Source of the DNA: Epiperipatus broadwayi
Lineage: Eukaryota; Onychophora; Udeonychophora; Euonychophora; Peripatidae
Direction of reading: 5' to 3'
DNA length: 64,000 bases
Assembly (NCBI GenBank): GCA_028023455.1
Contig: JAQFVV010012507.1
Location: 2,307,456 to 2,371,455, forward strand
Positions 39,560 to 52,901 of this stretch are shown here, one piece after another. Below the pieces are notes generated by a model that worked only from the letters and a program-made list of their open reading frames with translations, was not told the origin of the DNA and ran no database searches. The stretch's first letter is position 1. Every line of letters starts with the position of its first letter. The position numbers were made by a program, and so were the translations under genes.

Positions 39560-40430
39560 TTATTTCTCCTATTTTTATAGCCATAATATCTGTCTCTAAT
39601 AAACCATTCTTTCCTATGCTCTGTATCAAATCTTTGTTTCATTATTTCCTTGGTCTTCCTTTTTTTTTCTCTTTTCTGTTTCAAAATTGTACACCATTTC
39701 TGATATTTTATCCTTATTCATTTTTATTGACTTCAATATAATATCTTTTATTTAATGATTATTAACACATTTATTTTTCATTTGAACCTTTTTATATTTG
39801 TTTTACCTTTTATCAAGGTTGATCTTCAATTGACAACAATCTCTGATCATAATTCTATTGTTTTTGTTTCTTATTATACTACACTATGGATTAGAATATC
39901 ACATTTAAACCTTTATTTTTATCATTATTTTACTACTCATAAAACTGAGTTTAGCATTTCTATTGCCTGTCACTTTTTATGTATACTAATTCATTTCTTT
40001 TTTTTTATAATGTCTTTGTTTTGAACAATTAATCCAACTTTTTACTTTTAGATTTTTTTTTGTCAATAATTGATACTCAAATCCTTTTGTTCACAAGATT
40101 TTTTTTTTAAAAGTTAATATTTATTCATCATTTGATGTATGCCTTTCTAATTTTTCTCATCATATATTCAATATCATTACTGTCTTATGTTATGATAATA
40201 TGTCCATCTGCAAATAATAAGTTGAATAAATATATAATTAGTACTTTAATACATTTTTTGCACATTTTTTTTATTCATTCTTTCAAAACCATATCAATAT
40301 AGATTTTGAATAGAATTGGGATACACTATTTCCCATATCTGCTATAATCCTTTTTCTGTCTACAATTTCTCTATCAACTCTTGATCTAACTTGCATACAT
40401 TTTTAAATTATGTTGATCAATTATTGCATT
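39560..40430 (-). mobile_element. Decayed LINE reverse transcriptase relic
   Basis: Minus strand, in broken frames: RSRVDREIVD near 40380, SVSQFYSKSILI near 40300 (placed like the RQG--LSP-LFN-YI block) and IYLFNLLFADGHIII near 40200 (placed like the LLFADD catalytic box, with the second D lost). The downstream part on the minus strand is T-poor and consistent with LINE coding sequence. It differs from the RTE copies elsewhere. Family unknown. Confidence 0.45.
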
Positions 40431-41972
40431 CCACATATAGAAATAATTGAAAAATGTGTACTAATGGCAAAATGCTGATTTACCACCAACTTTTGGACTT
40501 ACTGGAAATATTTATAATACTATAAAATTTATTTTGAATTAATCAAAATGCTTAAATTAATTTAATATAAACTTTCTTGTATAGTTTTTTTTTTTATATT
40601 AAGGTGAGAAAATTTTGTAAATATATAATATTCTTATATATAATATATTTTTAATGCAAATAAACAAGAGTAAAATATGTTATTAATATGTCTTAATATA
40701 GTAATGTGGATGATTGAATTTTTTTTTTTTTTTATTATTTTATTTTGTGACCTGTATTAACATTGTTTATGAAAGTTGACCTCTTTCAAGCCACATTTAT
40801 GATCCCTTCTGCAACTTTTAAATCGATTTAATTAAAGAACTGTTTAGAATAGCAATGCAGTCATTATTTTCTCTGAATGCTAATTTTTCTGATTGGCTTT
40901 GATCTATTCAATTTGGACTTCTAAGTTTGTTAGCAATCATTACGCTTTTTGTTTGTTATTTTAATTAAACACTTAAAAGTGAATAGACAACAATTAATCA
41001 ATTTATTAATGAAAATTGCCATACACATTCTCTTCCATCTCCACCAATTGTTACAAATGATTTTGTTAAAATAGCTCTTGGGTAAAAATCATAGGACTAA
41101 ATAATAATAATAATAATACATATTTTTAAATGTATAATTTAAATATATTCTTTTATTGTCGTCATTATTGGCAGTGTCTCATAAATAATAAGGGTGGCCA
41201 TTCTAACTTCTGTAGTAAAGAAAACTGAAACAAATAGGGACAAAGTCGAAAAGTTAACGAAACAAAGAAAATTTATAAAAATGCAGTTAGTCTTTAATTA
41301 AAGGATGGAAATATATTGCATATTTAATGATGGTATGAGAAGTTTATAATGAATAGACCTTATGTTGATTAAAATAAGATAAATAAAATAAATGGAGAGA
41401 GAGAATGAAAAAAGTGCAAAGAAAAGAGCAGAATATGCAACATGGGATGGAAAAAGTGATCATTTTAAAACGGATGTCTTTTTCTACAAGCAGCAGGAAA
41501 TATTCTTTGTCATTGTTTCACACTTAACATTCGTATCTGAAATCATTTCACTAATTTATTTTGAAGCTCAAATTGGTTAAATTGCAAATGAAACAGCTTT
41601 AGTCATTCTAATTAGTATCCAATATTGGTTGGGAAATTAGTATTTAGCTATTATTAGACTCAGAATTAATCAGTATTTGTCATCTTGTTATTGATGTCTT
41701 TTCCAAGGAAAGAGAAATATGATTGCAATAGGATATAAATTTGACTACTAGTGAGAAAAGTATTATATATATCAATGCAGATTATGAACTCATCATTAAC
41801 CTTTCTCTTTGCCATTAGGTAAATAAGTTTCTTTTTTTTTTTTAAAAAAAAAAAATAATGTAAATAATTTTTTATATGGCAATTTATATATCTATGATAA
41901 TAGTTATTTTTATTCATATTTTTTTTTCTTTTCAATTTATGTCTACTTTGGCAATTTATGTTTTTATTGCAG

Positions 41973-42275
41973 GGGATAAATTGTTGGAAGTTAATGGGGT
42001 TAAACTTATGAATGTCACCCACAAAGAGGCAGTTGATATTTTACGAAAATGTGGGAATAAAGTTCAGCTTAGGTTGGAAAGGGAAGTTAAACTTCATCGT
42101 TCAAGCTTGTCTGAACTAGCTCGACTAAGCTGGCACCATCAAGCTAATCAGAATAGCCAAGAATCATCTCCTATTTGTCCTACTTTTGAAAAAAGTAAAA
42201 TTATTTTAGATTCATCCAAACTTTCACCAGATAAAAGGAAAAAACAAGAGCCAACTTACAAATTTGTCACTTCAG
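41973..42275 (+). CDS. PTPN13-like gene, exon with end of PDZ2 and PDZ2-PDZ3 linker
   Basis: It begins in phase 1 (completing a glycine codon). It encodes GDKLLEVNGVKLMNV, the G(D)-LL-VNG-- strand pair, then THKEAVDILRKCGNKVQLRL, the second PDZ helix and last strand. The helix-starting histidine marks a class I PDZ, which prefers ligands ending S/T-x-hydrophobic. PTPN13 PDZ2 has the same THK-AV--LR helix. A polar linker of about 65 residues follows (HRSSLSELARLSWHH, then KRKKQEPTYKFVTS). The exon ends in phase 1 at TTCAG/GTATAT. The terminal Y-FVT leads directly into the next exon's NTF-V-L, as in PTPN13, so these exons are spliced together. Confidence 0.9.
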
Positions 42276-43843
42276 GTATATATGTTAGATTTTTATTTTA
42301 AAGTATATTTATTTATATTAATGCATTACATTAATTTGATCTATATACAATCAACACATAAGACAAATTATAATATTACTGCAATGTTCATAGTATTTGA
42401 TTTTGCTCCTCTCGCTTCATAGAAAATATAAATTTGGGAAGAGTATCTAATGCTCCATATTTTCAACGTATGTACATTTATAAATAAAAAAAAAAGATAT
42501 TTTAAATATATATATATATATATACCTGTTATATATAAATTACTCATTTAGAAGTATATAATATACTTTAAAACGTCAACAAAACAATTAATAAAAAATA
42601 CCGTGCAAACCCATGCAAGTAAATATTTTTAGTTTGACATTGTTATATATGTGTAGGCCTATAGTTTAAAAAATTCTGACGAAGCCAAGACCAAAATAAA
42701 TATGATATAAAATTATAATTGTTTAAGTTTAGATTTATGATTTTATACTATTTTAAACATAATTTTTAATTAAAAAGTAAGAGCAAATTATGTATTTTTT
42801 TTGTTTGTGTTAACAACCCTTTTATTATAATTTTGAAAAAAATTATGAAAACAATTTTGTATTTTAAAGATATGAAGTTTGATAAAGGACTACTTAAAAA
42901 ATTTGGAAATCAAAAAAACAACTATGGAAAAATATTTATTGAAATCAAATGTGTCATATAAAAGACACAATATATTTATATATATATTATTTATTTTAAT
43001 AAGTATTAGTACTGATATTATAAGAAGTTGATAAAATTATAATCAAACTTAGTGTAAAGTTAAGAACATCTAAGTTGTTCTCCTGTCTGAATTGAAAGTT
43101 AACTAAGTCATGCATGGAAACAAAAAATGTAAACTAGTTGTCCATGCATCCCTGGAATGATAATACTCCTATAAACAACATATTTTTATCAAGAATTGAT
43201 TTATGTGCATCAGAAGAAAAAACTTGAAGCTCTGTTAAAAAGGCCACATAATGTCAATTACTTCTGAAAAATTATTAAATTTATGTTGACACATAACTAG
43301 ATAAAAATGAAAATTGAACACTAAGCTAATATACAATATTTAATATAAATACATACCTACTTAGACTTTATATTAAGGATATTTAAGTAACTCAATTAAA
43401 ATTTCCTTAGCAATAGCTGTAAGTTCATTTAAATCTACCAGTTTCATATTTAAAATGAAGAAAATTTAACTTACAATGATTATAATAAAATTTTAATATA
43501 TATTTTTTGTTATTAATGTTTGTATCTTAAGCAGATTTACATAATTATATAATATATATATTAAATTAAATATTTTCTTGGAATTTTAATTTGATAATGA
43601 AAATTAAGTGATTATATCCATGTAAACAAAGATAACATTACCTTTTTGATGTTGCCGGTAAACCATCAATTACTAATTGACAGTCCTTAGGTTAATCAAG
43701 TTTTCTTTATTATTTAGATATATATATATATATATTACAAGCTCAATAATTTGTTTGAAAATTTTTTTTTATTTACAATTATTTTTAAAAGCATTTTAAT
43801 TTTGATCATGTAAATATATAAGTCAACTGATATTAAATATAAT

Positions 43844-44004
43844 AAATGAAATTAAGTAAACGGAGGATACTTTTGAGGCATATGCATCATAATTATGGTT
43901 GTTCTGTTAAGAATAAAAATGGTTTTCATATATTTTTAACAGAACAACTTTTTAATTATGATGCATGTGTCTCACATGTATACCCAGTTTACTTAATTTC
44001 ATTT
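43844..44004. mobile_element. 161-bp palindromic MITE in intron
   Basis: The left arm starts AAATGAAATTAAGTAAAC and continues to TGCATCATAATTATGG and TTGTTCTGTTAA. The right arm is the reverse complement (TTAACAGAACAA, TAATTATGATGCA, GTTTACTTAATTTCATTT). The loop is about 20 bp. The + strand happens to be open for 78 codons here, which is not a gene. Confidence 0.85.
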
Positions 44005-44642
44005 AAACATATACTTAACCTTAGTTATTGTATTTTCATATTATTATTAATAAAGATACCAAGATATTATACATACACATAAATGAAAGCATTTTATGAA
44101 TTTATATTCTGTATTCAAAGCTAATATTTCAAACCGTTAAATATCTCACTTTGGAACAAGTTTTATGAATTTTTTTTAATGTTTTATTTCCTTATTTTTC
44201 ATTTAGTTGTATGTTTCAATGGGGAAGGGGAGGGGAATTTACTCTACATTCCATCTTCACATTTGAGCAAAATAATAGATTCAAATAATAATTATTCTTA
44301 AAAATAAAAGACAAAGTTTGCTGCTATAAAAAAGAGCTAATATTATCAACAAAAAAATAATGTATATTTCTAGTATAAAACATGTATGTAATGAAAAAAA
44401 AGTTGAAATCTTTGTTTTCATAAAATTTCATTAAAAATATATGTGAAAATATCAAAATTAATTTTAAGATTAACTTTTCAATTAAAAATGATAATAAAGT
44501 TATTAATAAAGCCCATTTCTGTATAAAATCTTGTATATTTTTGACATTACTTTTCACCTAAAATGAAATTTATTCAAACAAAATATGGATGTAAACATTA
44601 AATACTTATTAAGAAATAACTATATAATGATTACATCCATAC

Positions 44643-45887
44643 CCTATTACTTCAAATATAAGACTATCAAATTTAAGATAGTATGATTTTAATTGTAGAA
44701 TATTGGAAAAAAATAAATGAATTTATATTGAAAAATAAGAAACATTTTTGTTTATTTAAATAGGAATTAATTACAAACAATATGCTCACCTAATTTATTG
44801 CAAATCATCTTCAGATATACTTTCACTTTCTGAATTTGAATTATCATCTTTATTCCATCAGGATACGTCATCTTCAGGCCATTTAAATTGTTAGCAATGC
44901 AACATTCTAAGAATTATTTTGATATTTTCTTTAAGCATATCTTTCCAAGACTTTAAAACCCATCCAAAATTATACACATATTGTTTGTATATTTTTTTAG
45001 TGTAAATACTATAAAGTGTTTTTTTTTTTCCAAAGAAAGAAAAAGATTTTAAAATATAGGATTGACATTTAATGTTACTGGTAAATCTTTTGTTTTTATT
45101 AAAAGTCTTTTCTACAATATAAATTAATAATTTTCTAGATTATTAAAGGAAATGAAAGTTTTCAAAGTATTAAATTCTATTTATAATTGATAGAAATAAT
45201 CTACAGATGCAAATATAAAAAATGTTTTTCATCAAATTATAAATTGTAGTCAAACATAATTTCTTTGTCAATTTGCTTTCATGTAAAAGTAATTTTTTCT
45301 ATTAAAATGTGTATTATTTTTTTAAAAAATAATTAATATTTTGATAAATATTTTCTGAAAAAAAAAATTCTAAAAATTATTCAGTATAGTTTTCTCAATA
45401 AAAGAATAGTAAAATCAGCAAAATGACTAAACAAAGATTTTGGAACTGTCAAAGACATTGATAGGTGCTTTTTTGTGAAGAGAACAAGAAGCAATCAGTC
45501 ATTGCCTTGGTAGACAGGTTCTTATCTTATTGTTATACTGATTTATTAGTTGTAAAAAAATTCTAAAGGTTATTTACTACAGTTTTCTCAATAAAACAAT
45601 GTTAAAATCAATAAAATAATAAAAGAAGTGATTTGATAATGTTAAAGTCGTTCATGAAATTAATCCAAAAATATTGACATTTAATGTTAAATCTTTTCCC
45701 TTTTGATTAAAAATGATTTAACACACTATTCTACACAGGTCAACTATTGTAGTATTATGCACATGTATAGCATAAAACAAAGATCTACACAAATAAGATA
45801 TTAAAAAATTTCATTCCCAGTTTGACACACCCACTTTGCTGGTTCAAAATTTGGAAAAAAAGTGCACCTTATATTTGAAGTATATAA
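44643..45887 (-). mobile_element. Pogo/Tigger-like DNA transposon relic with matching terminal repeats
   Basis: The left terminus TATTACTTCAAATATAAG (44645-44662) is matched by the inverted CTTATATTTGAAGTATATA at 45868-45886, giving an element of about 1.25 kb. On the minus strand near its left end, two frames give VLKSWKDMLKENIKIILR and then CCIANNLNGPEDDVS. An acidic tail follows (NSNSESESISEDDL) and a stop at 44796. This matches the end of pogo-type transposases, where W--IP---I--SFKKCGISNALDG-EDD precedes an acidic terminus. The rest of the transposase is lost. Internal direct repeats (45358-45420 vs 45553-45610) show further rearrangement. Confidence 0.65.
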
Positions 45888-46865
45888 TATATATAAAAAA
45901 GAAATCTATATACAAATACTTTTTTTTACATAAGTCCAGAATATGGCTTTTTTCTTCTAGGGAGGTCTTTGTATCTCTAAAAGAGAATTATATTTTCTTC
46001 TAAAGAAAAATATTTTTCTCTGCCTTCTTATATTGTATACTGCTGTCAATTAGACATAATAATTACAAACTAAAATCTTAATTGTTAATCTTTTGTACAT
46101 TATTCCCATAATGACTACAATCTATTTTTATTTTCTAGTCATAGAAATTTTAATTGGAAAGTGAGTTTTTGTAAATTATTAGTTCTAAGATCTAAATGTT
46201 AAAAGCTACTGTTGATTAAAAAATAGACAAATAAAAATAATTTTGACAATGAAAATTTAAAAGAAAGGTTAGCCATATTGAACAGAATTGAAAGAATATT
46301 AGCATTTTTGTGTTCTACTGAATGTTTGGTTTATAACATGAGTAGAAATAATAAGTTCATATAAAATCACCTTTTATTATTTATATTTATAAATTCATTA
46401 AATTTTTGTTCTTAATTACAAAGATGACTTTTAAATTTTGTTTTTATAGAATTTATATGATAAATTAATCAAATAAATTATTGTTCTCACCAAAGATTAA
46501 AGAAAATAAATACATCTCCTGTCAAAATCTCTCAAAGCTATTTTTCTAATATTTTTATTATTTTTTTTTTTATAAGTTCAATTTAAATTTTTTAGAGTGA
46601 ATTTCTATTTGAAATTTTGCATTAGCAAAATACTAAGGATAATATTAAATTTTGAAATAATCATTATTTACTCATTTCAAAATATCTTTTACAGCCTTCA
46701 ATCTAAAATTAAATTGTTGTTTTTTTTTTTTTTTGACAATATATTTATGTTTATTAGTCATACTTATATATTTATAAATATTTTATTTTTTAGACTAATT
46801 TTCTTTATTAAATTCATGTTTTCAATACTAACATATGGAAAGCATAAAGGTGCCATTTTTATCAT

Positions 46866-47022
46866 CATTAATTTAGATTCTTACAGAATATTGATTTGAT
46901 CACACTTATTGAAAACATTTTTTTGTTTAATAATATAGAAGACATTATATTACAATTTTCTTATCACTTATTTAGATTTTTACAAAATGTTTGGTTTGAT
47001 CACACTTATTGAAAATATGTTT
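46866..47022. repeat. Short direct duplication, about 100-bp spacing
   Basis: TTTGATCACACTTATTGAAA occurs at about 46894 and again at about 46995. Each is preceded by a similar ATTTAGATT(C/T)TTACA(G/A)AA stretch. Confidence 0.8.
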
Positions 47023-48155
47023 TCATTTATTATTTGTTTCATTTATATAATATTTTTAGAGTAGTTTTGTAAATAAATTATATTATTATTGTTATTAATT
47101 TTTGCCTTTTGGTTTTTTATAAGAAATATGACTTCTTTATTAGTTTTTGTTACAGTAGTATGTGGATGGTGGTTATCAAAAGACAAAGTATATACTATAT
47201 TATTATTCACTAATTACACTTTTTTACTATATTATTAGTTGCTATTTACCTTTTTAATTAATTACATGTGCAATATATATATATATATATATATGATAAA
47301 CAAAACCAGTTATAAATTTCGTAACTTGCTTTTAGCTTGCATTTTATGATCACTAGATGAAGCTTTACCAATAGCTCCTAACAAGCTTTGTTTACATAAA
47401 CGCTGATATATAAATATATATATATATCATTTGCCAATGTACATATTATTTCCTTACATTTCATAAAATGATTTTAATTCTGAAAATAAAATGGATATGT
47501 TATGTAGCTCAACTTACAATATTGGATTTGTTTTTTCAAAAAAGTATTTTGAAAGATAAATTTTAAAAGAAATATTAAAGCAAAATAAATATTGACTTTT
47601 TCCTTTATTGTAAATAAATTTCTCAATATTTATGTTTGTATATTATTTATTGTTTGAAATAATATAAAAATCACATAATGGTAATTTTATAAATAGTTAT
47701 ATCCAGAGAATATTCTTAAGGACTACCAATATTAAGTACTATAGTCATTCATCTTTATGCATTTGCCATTTATATCTTTATTTCCAAAGTTATAAAAATA
47801 AGAAGAAATTATTCTGCATTGTAAATTAAAAAAATATCAATTAATTTAGAACCCATTCAGTTGACAGAAGTTGTTCATGTCAATCCTCTATGTAATGGCA
47901 AAGTATATAATAGAAGACAATTGCTTTTTTATTGCACATATTGTTGAGGCATTATAGTTTAATGATTACATCAGATATTCATAACAGTTGTTTCTAGATA
48001 ATAATCACAAGTCTTATATGTCTATTGTAACCAGAAAATAGAATGATGATGTAGGTGAATACTCAATAATGACTGAAATTAAATAGCAATAATAACAATT
48101 TTCTAATCATAATAAGCCTTATATATATTGTACCCTTACTTCTTGATATGTACAA

Positions 48156-48201
48156 TGTCAGACCATATATATATATATATATATATATATATGGTCTGAC
48201 A
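48156..48201. repeat. Perfect 46-bp hairpin of TA repeat with TGTCAGACCAT ends
   Basis: TGTCAGACCAT, a (TA)n core and ATGGTCTGACA form a perfect palindrome. It may be a minimal MITE or a transposon end-to-end remnant. It would extrude as a cruciform or disturb sequencing. Confidence 0.95.
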
Positions 48202-49453
48202 GTAACAATAAAATGGGCTAGCTCAAGTGCACATATGCTAATAGAAATAGTAAATAAGAATAATAAGCATTAATAATATAAATGCAATAACAGCAAATTA
48301 AAAGGAGGTAAATTCTCATACTTTTCTTTTTAAAATATTACTTTTAAATCTTCTTTTGCAACATATTTTTAAAATACAACTACATCTTACAATTCTCATG
48401 ATGATCTTTCAAAATTATCAGATATAATGGACAGTTCTTTTATTAAATTAACACATTTTTTCTTATCTTTTTGCCACAATAACTCCTTAAAATAATGTGA
48501 TTTTAAATGAAACATTTTTTTCTTAAATCTTATAAAATAAACAAATGAATAAATCTCAGGGATTTTTAATTTTTCAAAACCTAGCAAGAATGTGATTATA
48601 AGTAACAACTTTAGCAATAAAACATACACTTATTTCTAAGATAAAGTCTTATTAAATCACAATTATAAAGTTTACAATGAATATTAAACATGAAAAACTC
48701 TTAAATTTAAAATAATGATAATATACTAGGATGACATTTATGATATCATGAGTAGATAAGGGATTTTATGGCTACCCAAAATATCACAAAATAGGTTTGC
48801 TTTTAATCTTCTAAAATAAAACCAAGCAATTGTATCATCATAAATTGATGATGAATAGAATCAAGTGATTTTCCAAATAAAGCAACATGATCTTTTACAT
48901 AAATGAAATTAACCATAGTTATCTTATTCCCCATGGTGTTTGCAGATATTCAAACTTAAAGTAGGAAACATAATATAGATCCTGGTCATAAAACTGTATA
49001 GTAATCACTTTTATAAATATTACCACGTCCATTATTCATTATTTTATTGCATATTGAAGAGAAACTGTCAGAAATAATCATGAAATAATAAATAATTAAC
49101 ATGTGTACATTGCCATTAAATTAACTGTAGTAATATTTCAAATTATAAATAACTGTTGCATAAATTATGCAATACACTGTAAGTATACTTCAAATATATA
49201 AAAAACTCCAGGCACACAATTTATTTTTATGTATATTAAGTAAATTTTGTCATCAAATATTTAAATATCTTTGTTAACTCACCAAATGACATAGATATCA
49301 TACAAGATATAGAATTTAGTTTTTACAATTTGATTGTAAATGTAGGTAATATAGCTATATTTCTCACAATCAGAATTTTTATAGGTTTTGGTAGATTTGT
49401 TTTTTTTTTTTTGTTTTTTTCACTTGATTTAAGTAGATGTAGATGAATATATA

Positions 49454-49574
49454 GTAACTATCTGCTATTTGAGACCATTCTTAATGAAGGTGGTTCTTTG
49501 TCTAGGGAGAAAAATTAAACCAACTAGTTCACTTAAAAGAAGTTGGTTTTCATAATGAAATAGCTGATAGTTAC
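49454..49574. mobile_element. 121-bp MITE with 17-bp inverted termini
   Basis: GTAACTATCTGCTATTT at 49454-49470 is repeated inverted at 49558-49574 with one mismatch. Inside lies a second hairpin, AACCAACTAGTT ... AAGAAGTTGGTT (about 49518-49547). No coding content. Confidence 0.65.
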
Positions 49575-50342
49575 TTCCTGAAGCACAACAAAACAGTGGG
49601 CAAAGACTCATAATAATTAATTTATTTAGCCAGTCTACTTATACTAAATTTAAGATTAAAAAAAGTCTTATAATGAAAATTATTGGAACAAATAAACTGT
49701 TTTGGTAATTAATAAAAACATTTACAGCAAAAAATCCCACAGGAATGGTTAAATATAGGAATAGATTATATTTAACGATATTATAACTGTCCTATCAGAA
49801 TTAATTAGTTTTTTGAAACTGATAACATTTAAAAAATATATACACAATACACTTGGTTTCAGAATTTTTACTTTTATTTATTTAATATTAGAATTAACTA
49901 TATTATATTAAAATTAATTCTGTCTTGCTGATTTATTTTAAAATTTCTTATATTTTATTTACTCAATGTTGAAATTAATTAAAGTAAATATTTTGCAACT
50001 AATTTTAGTTGCAATTTAGTCATTAATTTTTAGTTCTATTTTATTTATTTAATTTTATTAAACGTCCTAGAAATTATTATTATTTTTTCTTTTAACAAAA
50101 GCTTAAACTTAATGATTAAAAAAAATAACTTAAAGAAAACCATTTTTTTAAACCAGAGTGAAAATTCTCTATATGAAATTATATGTGTATTTTTGTATGT
50201 AGACAAATCAAATTTGATTCTGAGTTGTGCAGTTTCTTGTGGTAAAACTTTTAGCCATTGTTACTACCATCATAGCTTTAACCTATTATACAGCATTGAA
50301 CTAGCTTTCTCCTTCTCGAGCTTCATAAAATATCTTTATGAA

Positions 50343-50584
<242 letters not shown>

Positions 50585-51690
50585 CACACACACATATATA
50601 CACTTTATGTTGACGGCTTCTTTGATGTGACTCAGTGATGGGTTTTTCCTTTCCTCTGCCAGCTTGACAGAGTGAAGCAGATAATGACTTTTCTATTTTT
50701 GGTGGTAGACTCGCTTGAACCAGCAGATAAAAATTAATTAAAGCAGAATAATAATACCGAAGAATAATAATCATTAGCAGGATCAAAATAGAATAATCAT
50801 AACAAACACAGAATAATGATGGCAAGCTTTCAAGATCTATGATAGAATCATAGAACAATAATCATAAATATAATTTCCAGCACCATTTATATGATTTGAG
50901 GTTATCTTGTCTGTAAAATTCAAATTTATTACTTGCAGTTTGGATTCTTTGATCTATTGGGTATCAATAACTCCATTGCTTTTGCTGAGGCCCGAGTTTA
51001 TTTGTCCAATGACCTATTTTCTAGCTCTTATTTTTGAGCAGGAATAACAGCCTTTTTAATTAAATTATTTTAATTATTTATTTATCTTCTAATTTTTAAT
51101 CCAGCAATCTGTTTATAAGCATTTTCATTACTTTTTTTAGAATATCATTTCCACGTTTTTTTTTTTAAATCGTTAAACAAAAACACCTTTTTCTTTTAAA
51201 CTATTTTTTAAGTTAAATTTATAATTAATTATCTTCTTAAATTTGAGAAAATATTTTGCATTTAGCACAAAATAACTTTATAATTAATTATACTGCGTAC
51301 ATTTATCTGTGCATTTACAATATATATTTAATTTTTAGTAAAAAATTCTTAAAACTTCTACTTTTAACCTTGTACTTTTTAACATGCAAGCATGGAATAT
51401 ATATATAGTTTCATACCTCCAAAGCCCACCAAAAAAAAAAAAAAATGAATTACTTGGTTAGTACAATATAATACACATATTTAAAAATTAGTTAAACAAA
51501 AAAATATGTAATCTATAAAATTTTCATTCATGAACTTCAGATTCTTTCAACTTTAATGTTTCTCATTGAGTAGTATTAGAATCAAGATTAGTAATATTTG
51601 CTCAACTAACCTATCTTATCTGTTGGTTCTGCCAGCCTGACTTGGTACTATTTTATTAATTAGCTCCGATCACTGTCTACTGTGTTAGAG

Positions 51691-52272
51691 TTATTTTAAG
51701 AGTCTTTTCATAGTCTCCTCAATTTTCTGATACAGACATATTTTTACTTCTGTATATTCTTGCTCCATCTCTCTTAACTTACTACTATTTCTTTGTATCT
51801 CATGTTTCTGTATACTATATACCTTCTTTTCTATATTACTTATTCTGTCTTTTATTTCTTCACGAAACCTTTCCTCCCTATTCCCTACAACTTTATTTAG
51901 CATTTTTAATTGATTTTGCACTACCTCTTTTATCTGTATTATTTCTGCTTTCACTCTGTCTACTTTAACATTATTTTTTGGCTATCTATAAATTCACTTT
52001 CAATTTTTCCTTCACTACACTCTCTTTTATAACTAGGTAAGTTTTTGTGACATCTATTCTATAATACAATCTTCTTTAATCTCACAAACACGTTCTTTTA
52101 TTTTTTGTTTATTTTGATTCATCCTTTCTTGTAGTTCCTCATTCGTTTTTTTCATAATTTGTATCACTTGAAGATTACCTTCTTTCATCATTTCCATTAT
52201 TTCAAATTGACTCATCAACTTCATCATCCTTTGCATCTCTGTTGGCTTGTCAGTCTCCATAGTGGAACGCAA
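51691..52272 (-). pseudogene. Coiled-coil protein relic, probably retrotransposon gag/ORF1-like
   Basis: Two minus-strand open segments in slightly different register form one coiled coil. The first (52272 down to 52054) starts MRSTMETDKPTEMQRMMKLM and continues with EELQERMNQNKQKIKERV. The second (51954 down to 51691) reads EVVQNQLKMLNKVVGNREER and RISNIEKKVYSIQKHEIQRN. Together they make about 180 residues rich in K, E, Q, M and I with heptad spacing and no globular domain. Such proteins are common as the first reading frame or gag N-terminus of invertebrate retrotransposons. No zinc knuckle, protease or RT is seen nearby, so the type is uncertain. An isolated host exon is the alternative. 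Confidence 0.4.
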
Positions 52273-52901
52273 ATGAAAATATAAACTTCTATTACTTTCT
52301 AAACTTAACTCAAAATTCTGCCTTATAAAACTTTATTAACTATTAATTTTTTATTCTTACTAAATATCTACCCCACTCTGTTTTTCTTTTGCTGAACGGA
52401 TGCCAAATTTCCATCAAAGTTCTTTCTTTGCAATTATATTATGTCCCCTCTTCAACTTTTTAATAAATAACACGATGTGTTGTCACAGCCAAAACCAGTT
52501 TTATGAAACAAAAATCATTCTTATTATGCTACACACATATATATATATATTTATATATTATTGTCATTATTGGCAATAACTTGTCACAAATAAACTTTTT
52601 TTTATTTTCTAAATATACTTTTGCAATCAACAACATTTTAGTTTCATTAATTTAAAACAAACTACTGCAAAAATTTTGCCCTTCTGTACCTATCAAATTT
52701 ATTTTAATAAAACAAAAACAAACTTATTGTATTTAAACTTTTTTTTCTTCATTAAAATCCACATGTCTGTCGGAAATAGGTGGGTGATTCATTGATAATA
52801 CAACTAACTATCTTATAAAAATATATTATATGGCTTGGGGATATATGATCATTATAATCAGGTCCTATGTTGATGGCCAGATTATAAAAAAAATGTATGT
52901 A

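Larger units (their letters stand above)
36559..41972 (+). other. Intron of the PTPN13-like gene
   Basis: Phase 1, from GTATGT to TTATTGCAG. It contains a palindromic MITE near its 5' end, a diverged duplication at 38 kb and a decayed minus-strand LINE at about 40 kb, listed separately. No further exon was recognised. Confidence 0.75.

Noticed and set aside
43846-44082. 78-codon + strand open frame
   Set aside because: It overlaps the arms of a palindromic MITE and has no recognisable domain.
47849-47901. Possible micro-exon reading PIQLTEVVHVNPLCNGK between TTTAG and GTATAT
   Set aside because: Its end phase (0) does not fit the phase-1 start of the exon at 57130, and the PTPN13 signature shows the 41973 and 57130 exons join directly.
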